A stretch of 64,000 nucleotides of DNA from Athripsodes cinereus (Eukaryota; Arthropoda; Insecta; Trichoptera; Leptoceridae): NCBI GenBank assembly GCA_947579605.1, contig OX388312.1, positions 310,001-374,000 of the forward strand, given 5' to 3'. The translations under genes were made by a program, and so were the position numbers. Positions 11,532-23,014 of this stretch are shown here, piece by piece; position 1 is the first letter of the stretch; every line of letters starts with the position of its first letter. Below the pieces are notes generated by a model that ran no database searches, was not told the DNA's origin, and saw only the letters and a list, made by a program, of their open reading frames with translations.

Positions 11532-13457
11532 GATACACTGTGAAAGTGGATGTGGAACATCAAAAACAAGTGAATTATTTGCGAAAGGAACTCCAAAGGC
11601 AGAGGAAACAAAAATTGAATTTTAAACAACGGCTGCAAAATGCTGAGAAGTTATCGAAGAGTGCTGCCTTTGAAAAGGTGACGAAAAATATGAGGGAGCC
11701 TCAAAAATTATTCACAAGAATGCAATTTTATGAAGGAAGAAAAAAAATGAATGGCCGTAGGTTTACTACCAAAGAAAAGGTTCTCTCTTTGTCTTTTTAC
11801 AAGAAAAGTCCAAAAGTCTATGACTTTTGTTTGTTTCACCTTACCATCTATTAGGACACTTAAAAACATTTTGAGCCGTATTAAAATCACAGAAGGAGTA
11901 AATCCCATCATATTCAAAAAGCTCCAGAAGACTGTCCAAAATATGAGTACAGAAGAAAAGTTGTGCACATTAATCTTTGATGAAATGTCGATAACCCCAC
12001 AAACCCATTACAATGCCACTTCTGATCAAATGAAAGGATTTACCTCCATCGGTGGGAAAAAAATTGCAGATCATGCCTTGGTATTTATGATAAAAGGGAT
12101 TACAAGACCATATAAGCAACCAGTGGCATATTAGTTCACAAATAACCTTCAGAAATATGATTTAAAAAAAGTAATTTGTGAAATAATTAGAGAAATTAAT
12201 GCCACTGGACTGAAAATAATTGCTACGGTCTGTGACCAAAGCAGAGTAAATGTTGCTGCAATAAGAGAACTCATGAATGACACGAGGGAAAAATATTTAA
12301 GAAGTGGCAAGGAGTGGCGGGGAGATTTTTTATTATTGACAACAAAAAAATTATTCCATTGTATGATGTTCCTCATCTCATTAAAGGAATTAGGAACAAC
12401 CTAATCACAAAGGATTTGGTATATTATGATAAAGATAAGGAAATGGACAGGATTATTAAATGGAGCTTTTTTCAAGAATTGTATGATGCAGATGTGACAT
12501 ACGGTGAACTGAAAATGTTGCCCAAAATTTCTGAGGAGAATGTTAACCCAGAAAAAATTAAAAAAATGAAGGTGAAATCAGTAACGCAATTATTTAGTCA
12601 TAGTGTTGCTGTAGCGACAGAACATTTGGTTGGAAGAGGCAGTTTGAGAGAGGAAATAAAAAATTTAATTCCCTTCACGTTGATGATGGACAAATTGTTT
12701 GATAGTTTAAACTAGTTCATTTACGATTCAAAATGGTAAAGAGTTTAGAGCAGCCGTAAAAAGAAACTCTCCTCATCATGAGCTTTGGAGGAATGCGATT
12801 ATTTTTTTGAAAAATATGAAGTTCATCGAAAAAAAAGCAGCAGGTAACTCAATTCGATTAGTGGAAAAGGTTATACCATCCATAGAAAATTTCATCAAAA
12901 CTATCGAAGGAATGCAAGCCATATGGAAAATTTTGCATTACAAATATAAAGTTGATTCTTTACTCTGCAGAAATCTTAATCAAGACCCTGTAGAGAATTT
13001 TTTTGGCAGTTTAAGAAGTTTAAGGTCGAGGAACGTGTCGCCCAATTGCACATCATTTGAAGGCGCCTACAAAGCCCTTTTACTGAACAATTTTTGCTGT
13101 AAGCATTCAGTAAGAGCCAATTGCGAAGATGACATGAACACATACTTACAGTCCGTAGACTTTTTCTTACAGGATGCTACAGAAGCAACAGATTCTTCCA
13201 GCTCTACGGGTAATGAAGACCCAGAAGAATTAAAAGAACTGGCAGACTTTTTGGGTGAATCTGTTGCTGATGTTGAAGTTGACGTCAATTCCTATGTATG
13301 CGGTTGGGCGTTAAAATTATGTTTAAATAAAATTAAAAACTGCCTAAATTGTAAAAGGGTTTTGATTGGTTCTGCAGAGAATGGTAAAAACGCATTAATA
13401 AAAGCAAAGGAATATAAAAAAAAAATATCTTTGTTACCCCTCGGAAAGTTTGGTTGA
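11532..13457 (+). pseudogene. P-element/THAP9-like transposase, disrupted
   Basis: A likely exon starts after the acceptor CATTTACAG. Early residues form a Lys/Arg-rich coiled-coil (KQVNYLRKELQRQRKQ), the usual region after the THAP zinc finger. The RNase H-like part shows LIFDEMSI at about 11970 (first catalytic Asp), ATVCDQSRVN at about 12230 (second), DVPHLIKGIRNNL at about 12365, and LNQDPVENFFGSLR at about 12975 (acidic residue and closing motif). All are P-transposase landmarks. It is broken by a frameshift near 11840, a TAG at 12132-12134, a frameshift near 12320 and another near 12710. The THAP DNA-binding exon and the terminal repeats were not found. It cannot make a full protein. 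Confidence 0.85.
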
Positions 13458-14240
13458 ACACTTTAATGAAATAAAAAAAAAATTGTAATTATATTCAAAT
13501 TAATAAATTCAATTGTTATTCAATGAAAAAAAATATTATGATTTTGATTAAGAATATTTTGATAACAAATTGTACTGAACATAGTTATATAAATGATACA
13601 TTTAAGATTAATGTGATAAATTTATTGATGTATAGTTGGTGCCGTTCCACTAATCGGATCTTAAAAGGTCAAGTATTGTATACTGGGGAAGATCAAATAA
13701 AAATATTTTGTACAAATTATTATGAAAAAAGGAAACATTACAAAAATAAAAATAAATATTGTTTTCTTCTAATTGACTGTTTTATTGATCGATAGATTGT
13801 ATTTCAAATTAAATTCTATTCCATAAATAAAAGGCTAATATATAGAAATCAATTCCAAAGAAATGTTTGAAAACAGACATGAATTTAAGCCTTATTAATC
13901 ATTAAGAAATGCATACCCCAGTATTCAATTTTGTCCATAGCTTGTAAAAAATATTTGTAATTTCTTAAAATGACAACCTATTTCTGCAACAAAGTTATTC
14001 AAGTTTCAGTATAACAAGATAAAAATGTTTGTTGAATCTGAATAACTACCTGTTCCATGAAAAATAAGTCTCTTATAATTTTCGCGGGAATTAATTTTTC
14101 CAAATTTTACTGTGGTTACTACTACAACCTTGTATGTTGCGAAAATTTTAAAGACTTATTTTTTTATGGAACTGGACAGAAGTCATTTTTCGAAATTTAT
14201 ATTCGCAAGCAGAGGACAAAATTTGAATATCGCGGGTGAA
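13458..14240. other. AT-rich flank of the P-like pseudogene
   Basis: Very AT-rich sequence downstream of the transposase remnant. The small open frames here have no recognisable motif. It probably includes old transposon 3' sequence. Confidence 0.3.
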
Positions 14241-14825
14241 CGTATGCGAAGTACCGGATATCCGGTTAATTCGGATTTGCGCATGCGCGTTGCATTAGTA
14301 CACAGTATCAACAGCGGTGGCGTTGTATGTATAGTATTTACATCCCCAAAAAATCAATGGAGTTGCTACTCTTTTTTAATATACTATTATTATACTCTAT
14401 GGGGGAAACAGCACCTTTTTTTACAACCTACAGGGTATTTGTACCGACTGTTGTTACTTTTCGGATACTATGTTACTCGCTTAAATTTCTACCCCCCCCC
14501 CCGTCGCCGAATTTTCAAAATGGTATAGGAATTTGAAGTATTTTCAAAACTCCTCGGTTTTCTTCAACAATATTTTCTCGCAGTACCTTTTTCTAAAATG
14601 TACCCGGTATTTGTACCGACAATTATTTTCGAATCAGTAAGTATCGGGTACTTTTCCCAAATACCCGATAATTTATCTACCAATTACCGACTAAATACAA
14701 AAACTACTAAACATATTTGCAAATGCCTCAAAAACTACCAAAAAAGTAGGAAACTACCAAATCTGGTCACACACTGCTACTATTTCAAATTTCAAGCCAG
14801 GTTAAAAGATGTACGAGGCCCAAAT
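14241..14825. repeat. Degenerate repeat with recurring TACCCGGTATTTGTACCGAC motifs
   Basis: GGGTATTTGTACCGAC occurs at about 14434-14449, a longer form at 14600-14619, and complements such as AAATACCCGATAAT at 14660-14673. The pattern of short motifs in both orientations is like the subterminal part of a non-autonomous DNA element, but no clean ends are visible. The open frames here are not protein-like. Confidence 0.35.
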
Positions 14826-14861
14826 TTAATGAGGCACCGTGATTTTTAATAATTTTATTAT

Positions 14862-15037
14862 ATTTTGAATGTTTTTTAAATATTCTACAATGCACATCCG
14901 TTACTTGAGTTTTTAAAATCGCGATCGATTTCGGTAAACCTTTACCATTGACGAGCGAGATAATACGAAATCGATCGCGATTTTAAAAAATCAAGTAACG
15001 GATGTGCATTGTAGAATATTTAAAAAACATTCAAAAT
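14862..15037. repeat. 176-bp near-perfect palindrome (foldback element)
   Basis: Two arms of about 72 bases, 14862-14933 and 14966-15037, are almost exact reverse complements. Each carries TTCTACAATGCACATCCGTT and a GATCGATTTCG block. The spacer is about 32 bases. It lies about 260 bp upstream of the TMEM177 start codon. It looks like a foldback MITE or a hairpin-forming inverted duplication. Confidence 0.85.
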
Positions 15038-15294
15038 GTCTCGTAACTGTTACATAGTTAATCCTTCTAAAATAACTGATAATTTTATTATACTCTATGA
15101 TCGTGATGTTATCCACAGAAAAAAATGTAAGATAGAAAATCTTAGAAACGAAACACAATTTGACATTTCTGATAACTTCAAGTCAATTCTAAAATGTCGT
15201 AACCTAACCTCACTTTGATTATAAAGTCCATTAATATTTTTACACAAATCGTTACTGTACTGAAAGGATTATATTGTAAATATTAATTGTCACA

Positions 15295-18072
15295 ATGTCA
15301 TATAGAAGTTGGTTCACTACACCGAATGGGAGGGCATTAGTCGGGGGCTTGGTTACCTTTTCAATGGGCAGTGTTCTGGTTTGCAAATATACGCCGCATA
15401 CATTTTTTATAGATAAATACACGGATATATTCCATTTATACAAGTGGGTATATAAAATACAATCAACAGAAATCAGCACGTACCGACTTCTTAAATATTT
15501 CATCGTTGAACTATTCTTACAGATCAGGATTCAAAGCTACTCTCCCAGATGACTTTGAAACAAAGTTTAAGAAGTGTATAGAATTATTAAAGATTCCAAA
15601 GATCTATAAGGAAAAGATACGCGCATTTCCTGTTTGTGGCTTTGATTTATTCCATGCTGGTAGGTGAAAGTCTATAAAGCAACCAACATTATCCTTCACC
15701 ACCCTCATCTTGGAGACTGGCGCAGTAAACTGCTTATCATGTTTCAGGATTTTTTGACTCATGGTATGGAGTTTCAATAGGAGTACCACAGACGTTCCTT
15801 TACAACAGTGTGGAAGATATAGACAAGGATTCCATACAGGTAATGCGCCTTTATACAGGGTGTCTCAAAATTAACGCAAGATTTGAATTAAACATAAAAG
15901 AGAGTTTTAAGTCTTTAAATTTTTATTTTTTCATTGAAACAAAGTACATTGGATAGGGTTATTTATGGAATAACACATCGGGCAAATGTCCTCCAAGGCT
16001 TTGCTGGCACATACGCATCCTTTCGTCGAAATTTTTCATGAGCTTTCTGCATAATTGTGGCTGAATTTCGTTGATGCAGCATTTAATTTTCTCTTGTAAT
16101 GCACGTGTGGTTGTGGGCTTGCTGACATATGGCCGGTTTCAATAATCTATCTATCCGCTACTGTCGATTGAAATCTATTGTGTTCCATATTTTAAATCAT
16201 ACATTTCAATCGACAGTCACGGATAGATAGGTTATTGAAACCGGCCAATAGACATTTGACTTCAAATAACCCCATAAAAAGAAATCTAATGGTGTTACAT
16301 CACATAATCTAGGGGCCAATTCGGATCACCGAAACGAGAGAGTACACAACTAGGAAATGTCTCATACAGTAATTGAATTGTTTCATTGGCTGTATGGCAT
16401 GTGGCACCGTCTTGTTGAAACCACATATTGGCCACATCAATAGCATCCAATTTCGGCACAAAGAACTGTGTTATCATGTTGCTATATCAGGCACCAGTAA
16501 CAGTTGCTGCTTGACCAGCATCATTTTCCAAAAAGTATGGTCCAATGACGCCTCCTGCCTAAAATCGCCACTAAACAGTGACACATTGTGGGTGTATTTG
16601 TTGTTTGCCAATCATACGTGGGTTCTCCGAACCTCAAATACGGCAATTTTGGCGATTAACAAAGCCGAGGTGAAAATGTGCTTCATCGCTTTGGACTATT
16701 TTGTTTGAAAAATCAGCATCCACTTGTTGATGATTAATAATCCATTTCACGAACTTTCTTTGCTGTTCATGGTCATTAGGCTTCCTATTTTACTAACCCT
16801 TAACTCTCAGCTGTTAAACTGTTCTTATTTCAGGGTTGCCAACAACTTACTGCAAAAATGGCGGCAAATTCGAATCTTGCGTTAATTTTGAGACTCCCTA
16901 TATTTACATACACATTACAAAATGAACTCACCAGAAAGGCAATCCAAAGTTTAGAGATCCGTGAGGGAAACCTCTTACAATTGACTCTCAAGTTCAAATT
17001 ATCTTATTCAAGAGTGACATATTTTATGGCCATATCCCAAGTGCAACATTCTACTTGCAGAGTTGGAAATATTTTTCAAACATATTTTGAACCTTCTGCT
17101 ATACCATCACGGCATATCCCACAAGTGGGGTAACCAGCAGACCAGCTACATGTAAGAAACATGCAAGTTGAACCACTCTAGATTAATCATTCCAATTGAT
17201 CACACTCATCCTATTTGAATAGATATTAACTAGGTAGGTATGTGTTGTATATGATACACACACTGTCCCACTTTCTATGCATCATTATTTTATGAAGCGG
17301 GAAGGAGATTTTGAAAGTTAACTTAGGGTACTGGTAATTTAATAATTCACAACTCCTTAACATCTTTGTATTTTTATAATCCCTCTGCCAGAGTTTAAGT
17401 TAATAATTTGGAGTGAATTGAGACAAATTGATTTGATAGAGGGGCATCACTTATGTGTAACATTTCCAGGTTAACTTACAACCAGTGAGTTGGTCTTCAG
17501 ATGCAGGCCAGCTGTTGGTAGATTCTCTTATCCTCACAGAGAAAGAGCAGCAGTTTGGGATGTGCAGAGAGATCCTCATGACATGGTCAAAGCAAGTCTA
17601 CATAGATTCCATATCTCCCGTTATAATAATGTTCACCACATACATCATCAACCAATCATTCAATCATAGATTGAAACTTTTCTCCCAACCTCCTATCGTC
17701 AGAGGTGTACTCTACACAATAACTTCAGTGTTCGGTCTGGGATTATATTTCTTTTGCAAAGATTTTACACAGGTACAATATGAAATTAGTGTCGATAAAC
17801 AATTATGTGACCTCGGTCCGGAATTTATTGAGGCTGGGGTGGGATTCTACACAAAACTACTCAATAAGAATATCGCCCTCAGGGAACTGACGGGGAAAAG
17901 TGGTGAGAAAGTCTGGACCAAACACGGCAATGAAAATAGTTTAATAAGATTCAAGAATTTACCACTCACTATCAGAAAGAGTTATTTTGAAATGAAATTA
18001 AAAGAATTGGAAAATAAACCTGAGGAAGAAATGGACTCAGAACACAGTCAAATATCTGATGACATGGAGTAA
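15295..18072 (+). CDS. TMEM177: TMEM177 homologue (326 aa, complete, four exons)
   Basis: TMEM177 is a mitochondrial inner-membrane protein that helps COX20-dependent assembly of cytochrome c oxidase subunit 2. Exons: 15295-15443, 15523-15659, 15748-15839 and 17470-18072. Phases join exactly (2, 1, 0) and introns are GT-AG; the total is 981 bases. Family landmarks are the N-terminal helix (ALVGGLVTFSMGSVLV), the GVPQTFLYNS segment in exon 3, DAGQLLVDSLILTEKEQQF in exon 4, two further hydrophobic stretches (SISPVIIMFTTYIINQSF and VLYTITSVFGLGLYFF), then EAGVGFYTKLLNKNIALREL and GKSGEKVWTKHGN. These match the usual C-terminal block of the family; the human protein is 311 aa. The third intron (1.63 kb) is enlarged by a mariner. 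The acidic tail after 'NKPEEEMD' is not conserved as far as I know. Confidence 0.92.
15856..16900 (-). mobile_element. Degenerate mariner-type transposon in TMEM177 intron 3
   Basis: Terminal inverted repeats begin CAGGGTGTCTCAAAATTAAC on the left; on the right they read TAGGGAGTCTCAAAATTAAC on the minus strand, about 34 bp. TA flanks both ends, the expected target duplication. Minus-strand pieces of a mos1-like transposase remain: QSDEAHFHL near 16690 (first catalytic Asp), GGVIGPYFLENDAGQAATV near 16530, and MWFQQDGATCHTANETIQLL at about 16425-16366 (second Asp). Several in-frame stops mean it is inactive. A separate palindromic MITE interrupts it at 16132-16248. Confidence 0.88.
16132..16248. 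mobile_element. Palindromic MITE nested in the mariner
   Basis: The arms read TGGCCGGTTTCAATAA inward from both ends and continue as inverted copies (ATCTATC and ACTGTCGATTGAAAT blocks), with about 30 bases between them. Flanking ATA on both sides is a plausible 3-bp duplication. It lies within mariner sequence, so it inserted later. Confidence 0.8.
17100..17170. repeat. LINE 3'-tail fragment in TMEM177 intron 3
   Basis: ATACCATCACGGCATATCCC then ACAAGTGGGGTAACCAGCAG, the same module as at 46955-47010 and a diverged form of 2685-2790. No coding sequence. Confidence 0.5.
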
Positions 18073-18246
18073 TATGTACCTTTATATAGTGCGATACCAA
18101 AATGGAATAGAGACAATGCTTAACAAATCCAATGATCGCCTTTTATTTCCCTTTTCAGGTGTAATGTACAAGCAAAATATTAATCTCTGTCCTACTTTAC
18201 AGTTGGTCCTCCTGGAGAGGATGTTTAAATTAAGCACCTCAGTATA

Positions 18247-18279
18247 AATAAAAATATATCAGTTTTGCCATTAAATAAA
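18247..18279 (+). terminator. Candidate polyadenylation signals of TMEM177
   Basis: AATAAA at 18247-18252 and again at 18274-18279, about 175-205 bases after the TMEM177 stop codon. Either fits a short 3' UTR that ends before the hAT element at 18431. Confidence 0.5.
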
Positions 18280-18430
18280 CTATTTTATTCCTGAATGATA
18301 ATTTAATAATTAATTAATCTGAATAATAATTCACAGAGTGATAACACTGCATTTAGTGCTAGTGCTAACTACAGACTCAAAACCAAACACTATTTGAGTA
18401 ATTATTTACTTCTGCACCTGTAGTCATAAC

Positions 18431-19718
18431 CAGAGATGTGACGTATTTGAAATAAAAGTACTTAAAATACAAGTACAAAATACGTATTTTCATTTTGTAT
18501 TTCAAATACCTTTTCGTAAAAAGTATTTTATATTTTATTTGAAATACTTTTTTTGAGTATTTTGTATTTTACACAAAATACTTTTACAAAATACCTTTTT
18601 ATTTGTTTGAAACAAAATTCTGCCATTAAATTCATATGCGCGTACGCAAGCGTTTTTTTGTCAATTTGTTGAATTACGATTACAACATTTCTATTAGAGT
18701 ACCTACTCCATACCTGAGATATACACACATAATGATGATTGAACAAATTATACATGACGCCGTTTAATGATCTATGATGAAATTTCATCAACGGCGCTGT
18801 GATTTCTCCTGAACGGTAGCGTTTCCAACTTTGTCTGCAGGCAATCTGTTCCAGGCAGTTGACGCTGCGATTCTGGTTCTCCTTTCTGCAAATTTAGAGG
18901 TATTTGCAATATTGAATTCTACGAGTTTGTTCACTGCATTAGAAGCTGAACACAGTCTTCGCCTCAAATTTTTGTCAGCGGAACAGCTCAGTGGGTGGTG
19001 TGCTACCTTGTGGACAGTGAGACACAGTTTAAACACTATTCTCTCTGAGACTCAGCTCGTGTAGACTTCTTAGTAGTGAAGTGATTTGGCAGCTCTGATT
19101 CTCTTTGTAAATGATTCGAAGGCAACATTAAAATCCATCTGAAGACGATCAAGAAGGGTCTGGAGCAGTCCTGTATATAATATGATGTTACAGTAGTCCA
19201 TACGATTTCAGATTCAGAGTATCCATCCTGATTTATTCTGCAGCCCAAGTTCAGGATATCTGAGCTTCCTGCTTGATACTCACTCCATTTATGACAATTT
19301 TCGCAGTCGCCTCATCTCTTCGAACAACCATACATTTTGGTTTGTCTTTATTTATTTTTATGTTGTATTTTGACAGTTCTTCCTAAGGCTTTATTCAACT
19401 CATCTTCATTATCTGCAAGCTGTGCTATATCGAATCTATACTTTTGTCTAGTTCTTCATTTCTTCTATCAATTCATCAATGGCTCGCTGTGTATAACAGT
19501 TAAAGAGTGCGGTAAATATTGAATACCCCTGTCTTACACCTTGTTCAACTATTTGTAAAAAGTATTTTAAATAAGTATTTTAAAAAAGTATTTTGAAAAT
19601 ACGTATTTTGTATTTAAATACCATTTTGAAAAGGTATTTAGTATTTTGTATTTGAAATACAAAAATTCAAAAGTATTTGTATTTAAATACTTTTTTGAAA
19701 GTATTTTGCACATCTCTG
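18431..19718. mobile_element. hAT-type non-autonomous element with LINE sequence inside
   Basis: The ends are CAGAGATGTG and CACATCTCTG, flanked by an exact 8-bp duplication GTCATAAC (18423-18430 and 19719-19726), diagnostic of hAT transposition. About 170 bases inside each end are packed with GTATTT/AAATAC motifs, typical subterminal repeats. No hAT transposase is present. The middle (about 18790-19560) is minus-strand LINE sequence. The element is 1288 bp. Confidence 0.9.
18790..19560 (-). pseudogene. LINE reverse transcriptase fragment inside the hAT element
   Basis: Minus-strand reading gives QGVRQGYSIFTALFN at about 19550-19510 (counterpart of GVRQGCxLSPxLFN, reverse transcriptase block 4), then LADNEDELNKAL (counterpart of YADDxxxL...; the catalytic DD is lost). 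Nearer the 3' end come IQDCSRPFLI and RTRIAASTAWNRLPA, a usual LINE C-terminal stretch. Frameshifts and stops make it dead. It was either captured by, or inserted into, the hAT element. Confidence 0.7.
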
Positions 19719-19726
19719 GTCATAAC

Positions 19727-20465
19727 ACATTGTAACGTTATGAATGAACAAATACAATTCTTAAAAAAAACTGTTATCAATGTTCAATAAAGAATGAACG
19801 AATAAATAGATATTCGAATACGCCACAAGACCTTAAGTTTTATATTTATCCTATTATTACTTCATACTTTTTGGAGGGAGTCAACTCATTGTTGTACGAC
19901 TAAAGAGTTAGTAACACTACTATTTTAACTAAGACCATTTCTCCACAAGAGAAGTATACTTACCATCCACAAACCTGTTTCTCACCTATAACTTATTGTT
20001 GGAATCAACAGTATTCGGTATACACAGTACACACCTTGTAATATTAGGGAAGAACTTGTAATATTATTTAGTTGTGCAATATACACATGTGAAGATGAGA
20101 GTGTATTGGGAATAAGTAAAGACATTAATTACATCAACCTAATATTGGTATGGTTGCTTACCTCACACTCACAATACAATACAAACCTCATCATTGAGAG
20201 GACTCACCCGCACGCATATTCCTAGTATTACGTTAACAAGTATACAAACCCGCCGTGTAGATATAAACATATATTGTGATTGATTTGACAAGTACTGCGA
20301 TATTATGTATGAATATTGTATCAGGGAAACTGAAATGCAGAGAAACATTTAACAATTTATTATAAAATGAATAAATTTACCTAAACTTACGACCGCCATG
20401 TATGTCATCAGGATTGATTGACACCGCGACTAAGACAAGCGCAGAGAGGACACCGCATGTGTGTA
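19727..20465. other. Intergenic between the hAT element and mRpS21
   Basis: No coding region is recognised. The right part is the 3' UTR of minus-strand mRpS21; an AATAAA on that strand lies at 20361-20356, about 105 bases after its stop. Confidence 0.4.
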
Positions 20466-20951
20466 CTACATGTACCCGGGGAAAGGATCTGTACGATTCT
20501 TTCTCAATATAAATTGTATTTTTCTGTCCATGTCTTCATCGTACACAGCTTTACACTTCTCATAATTGATGCGACGTCTTGTCTGAAAGCAAAAGAAGAC
20601 TTTTGAAGTCTGATTTTGCTACAAGATTTTACTTCTTACCACAAGTATTTTGGGGGTGGGACATTCAGACGTCATAGTATAGTAACTTACAAGACAGTAC
20701 TCTGCACCGAGGTGAATAATATGAGATAATATATATATAACTTAAGAGAGAGGTAAGTAGTAAGACATTTGTGTAATGCTTGTTGGTCTCAACCAGTGAC
20801 CTACCTGACAGGGTTTCTCGTAATATCTAGTGCGGCGGTATTGTTCAAATATTCCCTCTTTTCCTAGTATTTTATTGAGAACCCTACAAGCCTCATCAAC
20901 ATTTTTGTTGCGTACAAATACAGTGCGGGCTAAGAAGGATTGATGATTCAT
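20466..20951 (-). CDS. mRpS21: Mitochondrial ribosomal protein S21 (87 aa, complete)
   Basis: This is a component of the small subunit of the mitochondrial ribosome (bS21m). Two exons: 20951-20805 and 20582-20466. They join in phase 0 with donor GTAGGT and acceptor TTTCAG, giving 87 codons plus TAG. Exon 1 encodes FLARTVFVRNKNVDEACRVL and RRTRYYEKPCQ. Exon 2 encodes RRRINYEKCKAVYDEDM then RKIQFILRKNRTDPFPG. Length and sequence fit insect mRpS21 along the whole protein. The basic residues across the exon junction (EKPCQ-TRRR) are the usual RNA-contact region. The start is the only ATG that gives the conserved N terminus. Confidence 0.95.
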
Positions 20952-21783
20952 CTTGTCCGCCTAGAAGATGGAAAAATATTTATAATACATGATTTATGAA
21001 CGACTGGGAGGAGATACAATGGAAACACAAAAGAAGGCTAAGTGTTGTAACGTGTGGCCACAATCTGAAATATATTTATTGCTTCATATTCAACATAATA
21101 TACCACAATCAATAATGTACATACAAACAAATGAAAGTTTACCAGTCAGCAGCAACTTTAGTATTTGTGATCCTCTCGCAATAAAATAAATACAAAAACC
21201 ATTACCATCATCTCGGGAATCATGCTTTATCATTTATGTAGACCTCTGACATAATATAAGAGACAATACACCAAATGCATCTTACCACAAACAACATTAT
21301 TATTTACCTGAGGCTTACCATACTGGAATGCATCCCATCCACTAAAGTAATAATGTAATGGAGACACAAGTACAAGAGGCTGATATACAAACCAGACGGA
21401 AGAATCATAATGCATTGTATAAAATTGCTGCCAACCACTTTACAGTATTTGTGGAAACATAAAACATTACTACTAACAACTTACACTACGCAGATGTACC
21501 TAATTCAATTTACAACATTTAAAAGTTACTGATAAATCAAACTATAATAAGTAATAATATAAAACCACTTCTCACCATCTGATGACATGTTATATTAAAA
21601 TAAAAGTGAGCCACAGGCATAAGTAATTATTGAAATCATAACCTGGAATCTCCTCATTTGATTTGTTATATTTCATAGTTAGCTCAATCTAACTTACCAA
21701 ATAAATGCAATAATACCTAGTATTAATAAGTATGTGTGTATGTATTGTAACATCTCATACGAGGACACACTACTCACTATATA
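20952..21783. other. mRpS21 upstream region and intergenic DNA
   Basis: Presumed 5' flank of mRpS21. AT-rich, with small open frames lacking any known motif. No other gene recognised. Confidence 0.3.
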
Positions 21784-22530
21784 CAGTGGAACCTCTCATA
21801 ACGAGTTTAATTCGTTCCAGACTCTTACTCGTTATGCGAAACATTTTTTTCTATAGAAATCAATGTAAAATACAATAATGCGTTCCATGCCGAAAAAAAA
21901 AGTATTCTTGGAGTACTTTATGTTTTTTTTTATTAACGTTTATTAACTTGAAATACAATTTAGATTAGGAAAAAATCGTACCTAAATAAAAATATGAATT
22001 TATGACAAACAATTAACCATTTTTAACTAGTAAACTAACCGTAAACGGAACCGTTTCGCAGACATTCTTGACACTCCTTTTGAAGCATCCATTTTCTTAA
22101 TTTTATCTTTGTTGTTGAGAATAGTGCAGATCGTTGATGTTGACCGATAGTATGTGCGTGCTAGATATGCCACACTCACACCTTGTTCTCGCTTTTCAAT
22201 GATTTAATGTTTCATTTCAACAGTTATTTTTATTCACTTCTGGCTGTCTTCTTGTGTTTTTTTTCTTTAGGGACAATTTTGAACGGATTATAATACTTTA
22301 CACATAATTTTTTTACTAATAATATCAATACAAATTTTGGAAGAATGGGTGATCACATGAAAAACCAAGGCGCTAATGGAGCGAGTGCTAAACACAGACT
22401 GATGTACTGACGCGGAAGTCCCGGCTCACAAGGTCACAAGTAAATGTCGTGAAAAAGGGACTATGGGAGCAAATTTTTCGCATTTTTTTTGGCTCGTTGT
22501 GCGAATTACTCGTTATGAGAGGTTCCACTG
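21784..22530 (-). mobile_element. pogo/Tigger-like deletion derivative
   Basis: Terminal inverted repeats of about 22 bp start CAGTGGAACCTCTCATAACG on both ends, flanked by TA. The 747-bp interior keeps a broken minus-strand piece of the transposase N terminus: IIEKREQGVSVAYLART then STSTICTILNNKDKIKKMD (about 22210-22090), the psq-type helix-turn-helix of Tigger transposases, with a stop just upstream. The DDE domain is missing. Confidence 0.88.
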
Positions 22531-23014
22531 TAAATATATTCTGTAACCCTCCACAGTTTTGATGTGTTAATACAAGATTACTTATTCATTTTAATATATA
22601 AAAAGAAACATGCAAATATTATATAACAGAAAATAATATTTGTATTCTTACAAAAATAACTCCAAGTAAGTTTATGACATTTTAACAGTTGATCAATTCA
22701 AATGAGACATTTTGAATAGTTGTTGCAGAACATAAATAAATAAAGCTGTGGAGGGTTGTTGTGTGTCGGATGCGAGGACACATCACTGCAGGGCCACTGA
22801 GGGAGAATGGCACAACACAAATGTGTTAGTAGTAAGTATATCTTCACAAAGTCCACAAGATGATTACAATATGATCATGTGGATGGATAATCTTTCTCCC
22901 CACAGTAGCCCGCAGTACATGCACCACAGGCACTACTTGACAGGTACAGATTTTATTACTATGTATGTATATATAGCAACTGCCTGACTGACTGATTGAA
23001 TAACTGCTGCCTCT
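22531..23014. other. 3' flank of U1-70K
   Basis: Mostly intergenic. A minus-strand AATAAA at 22957-22952 lies 58 bases beyond the U1-70K stop codon and is the likely polyadenylation signal. No other gene seen. Confidence 0.5.
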
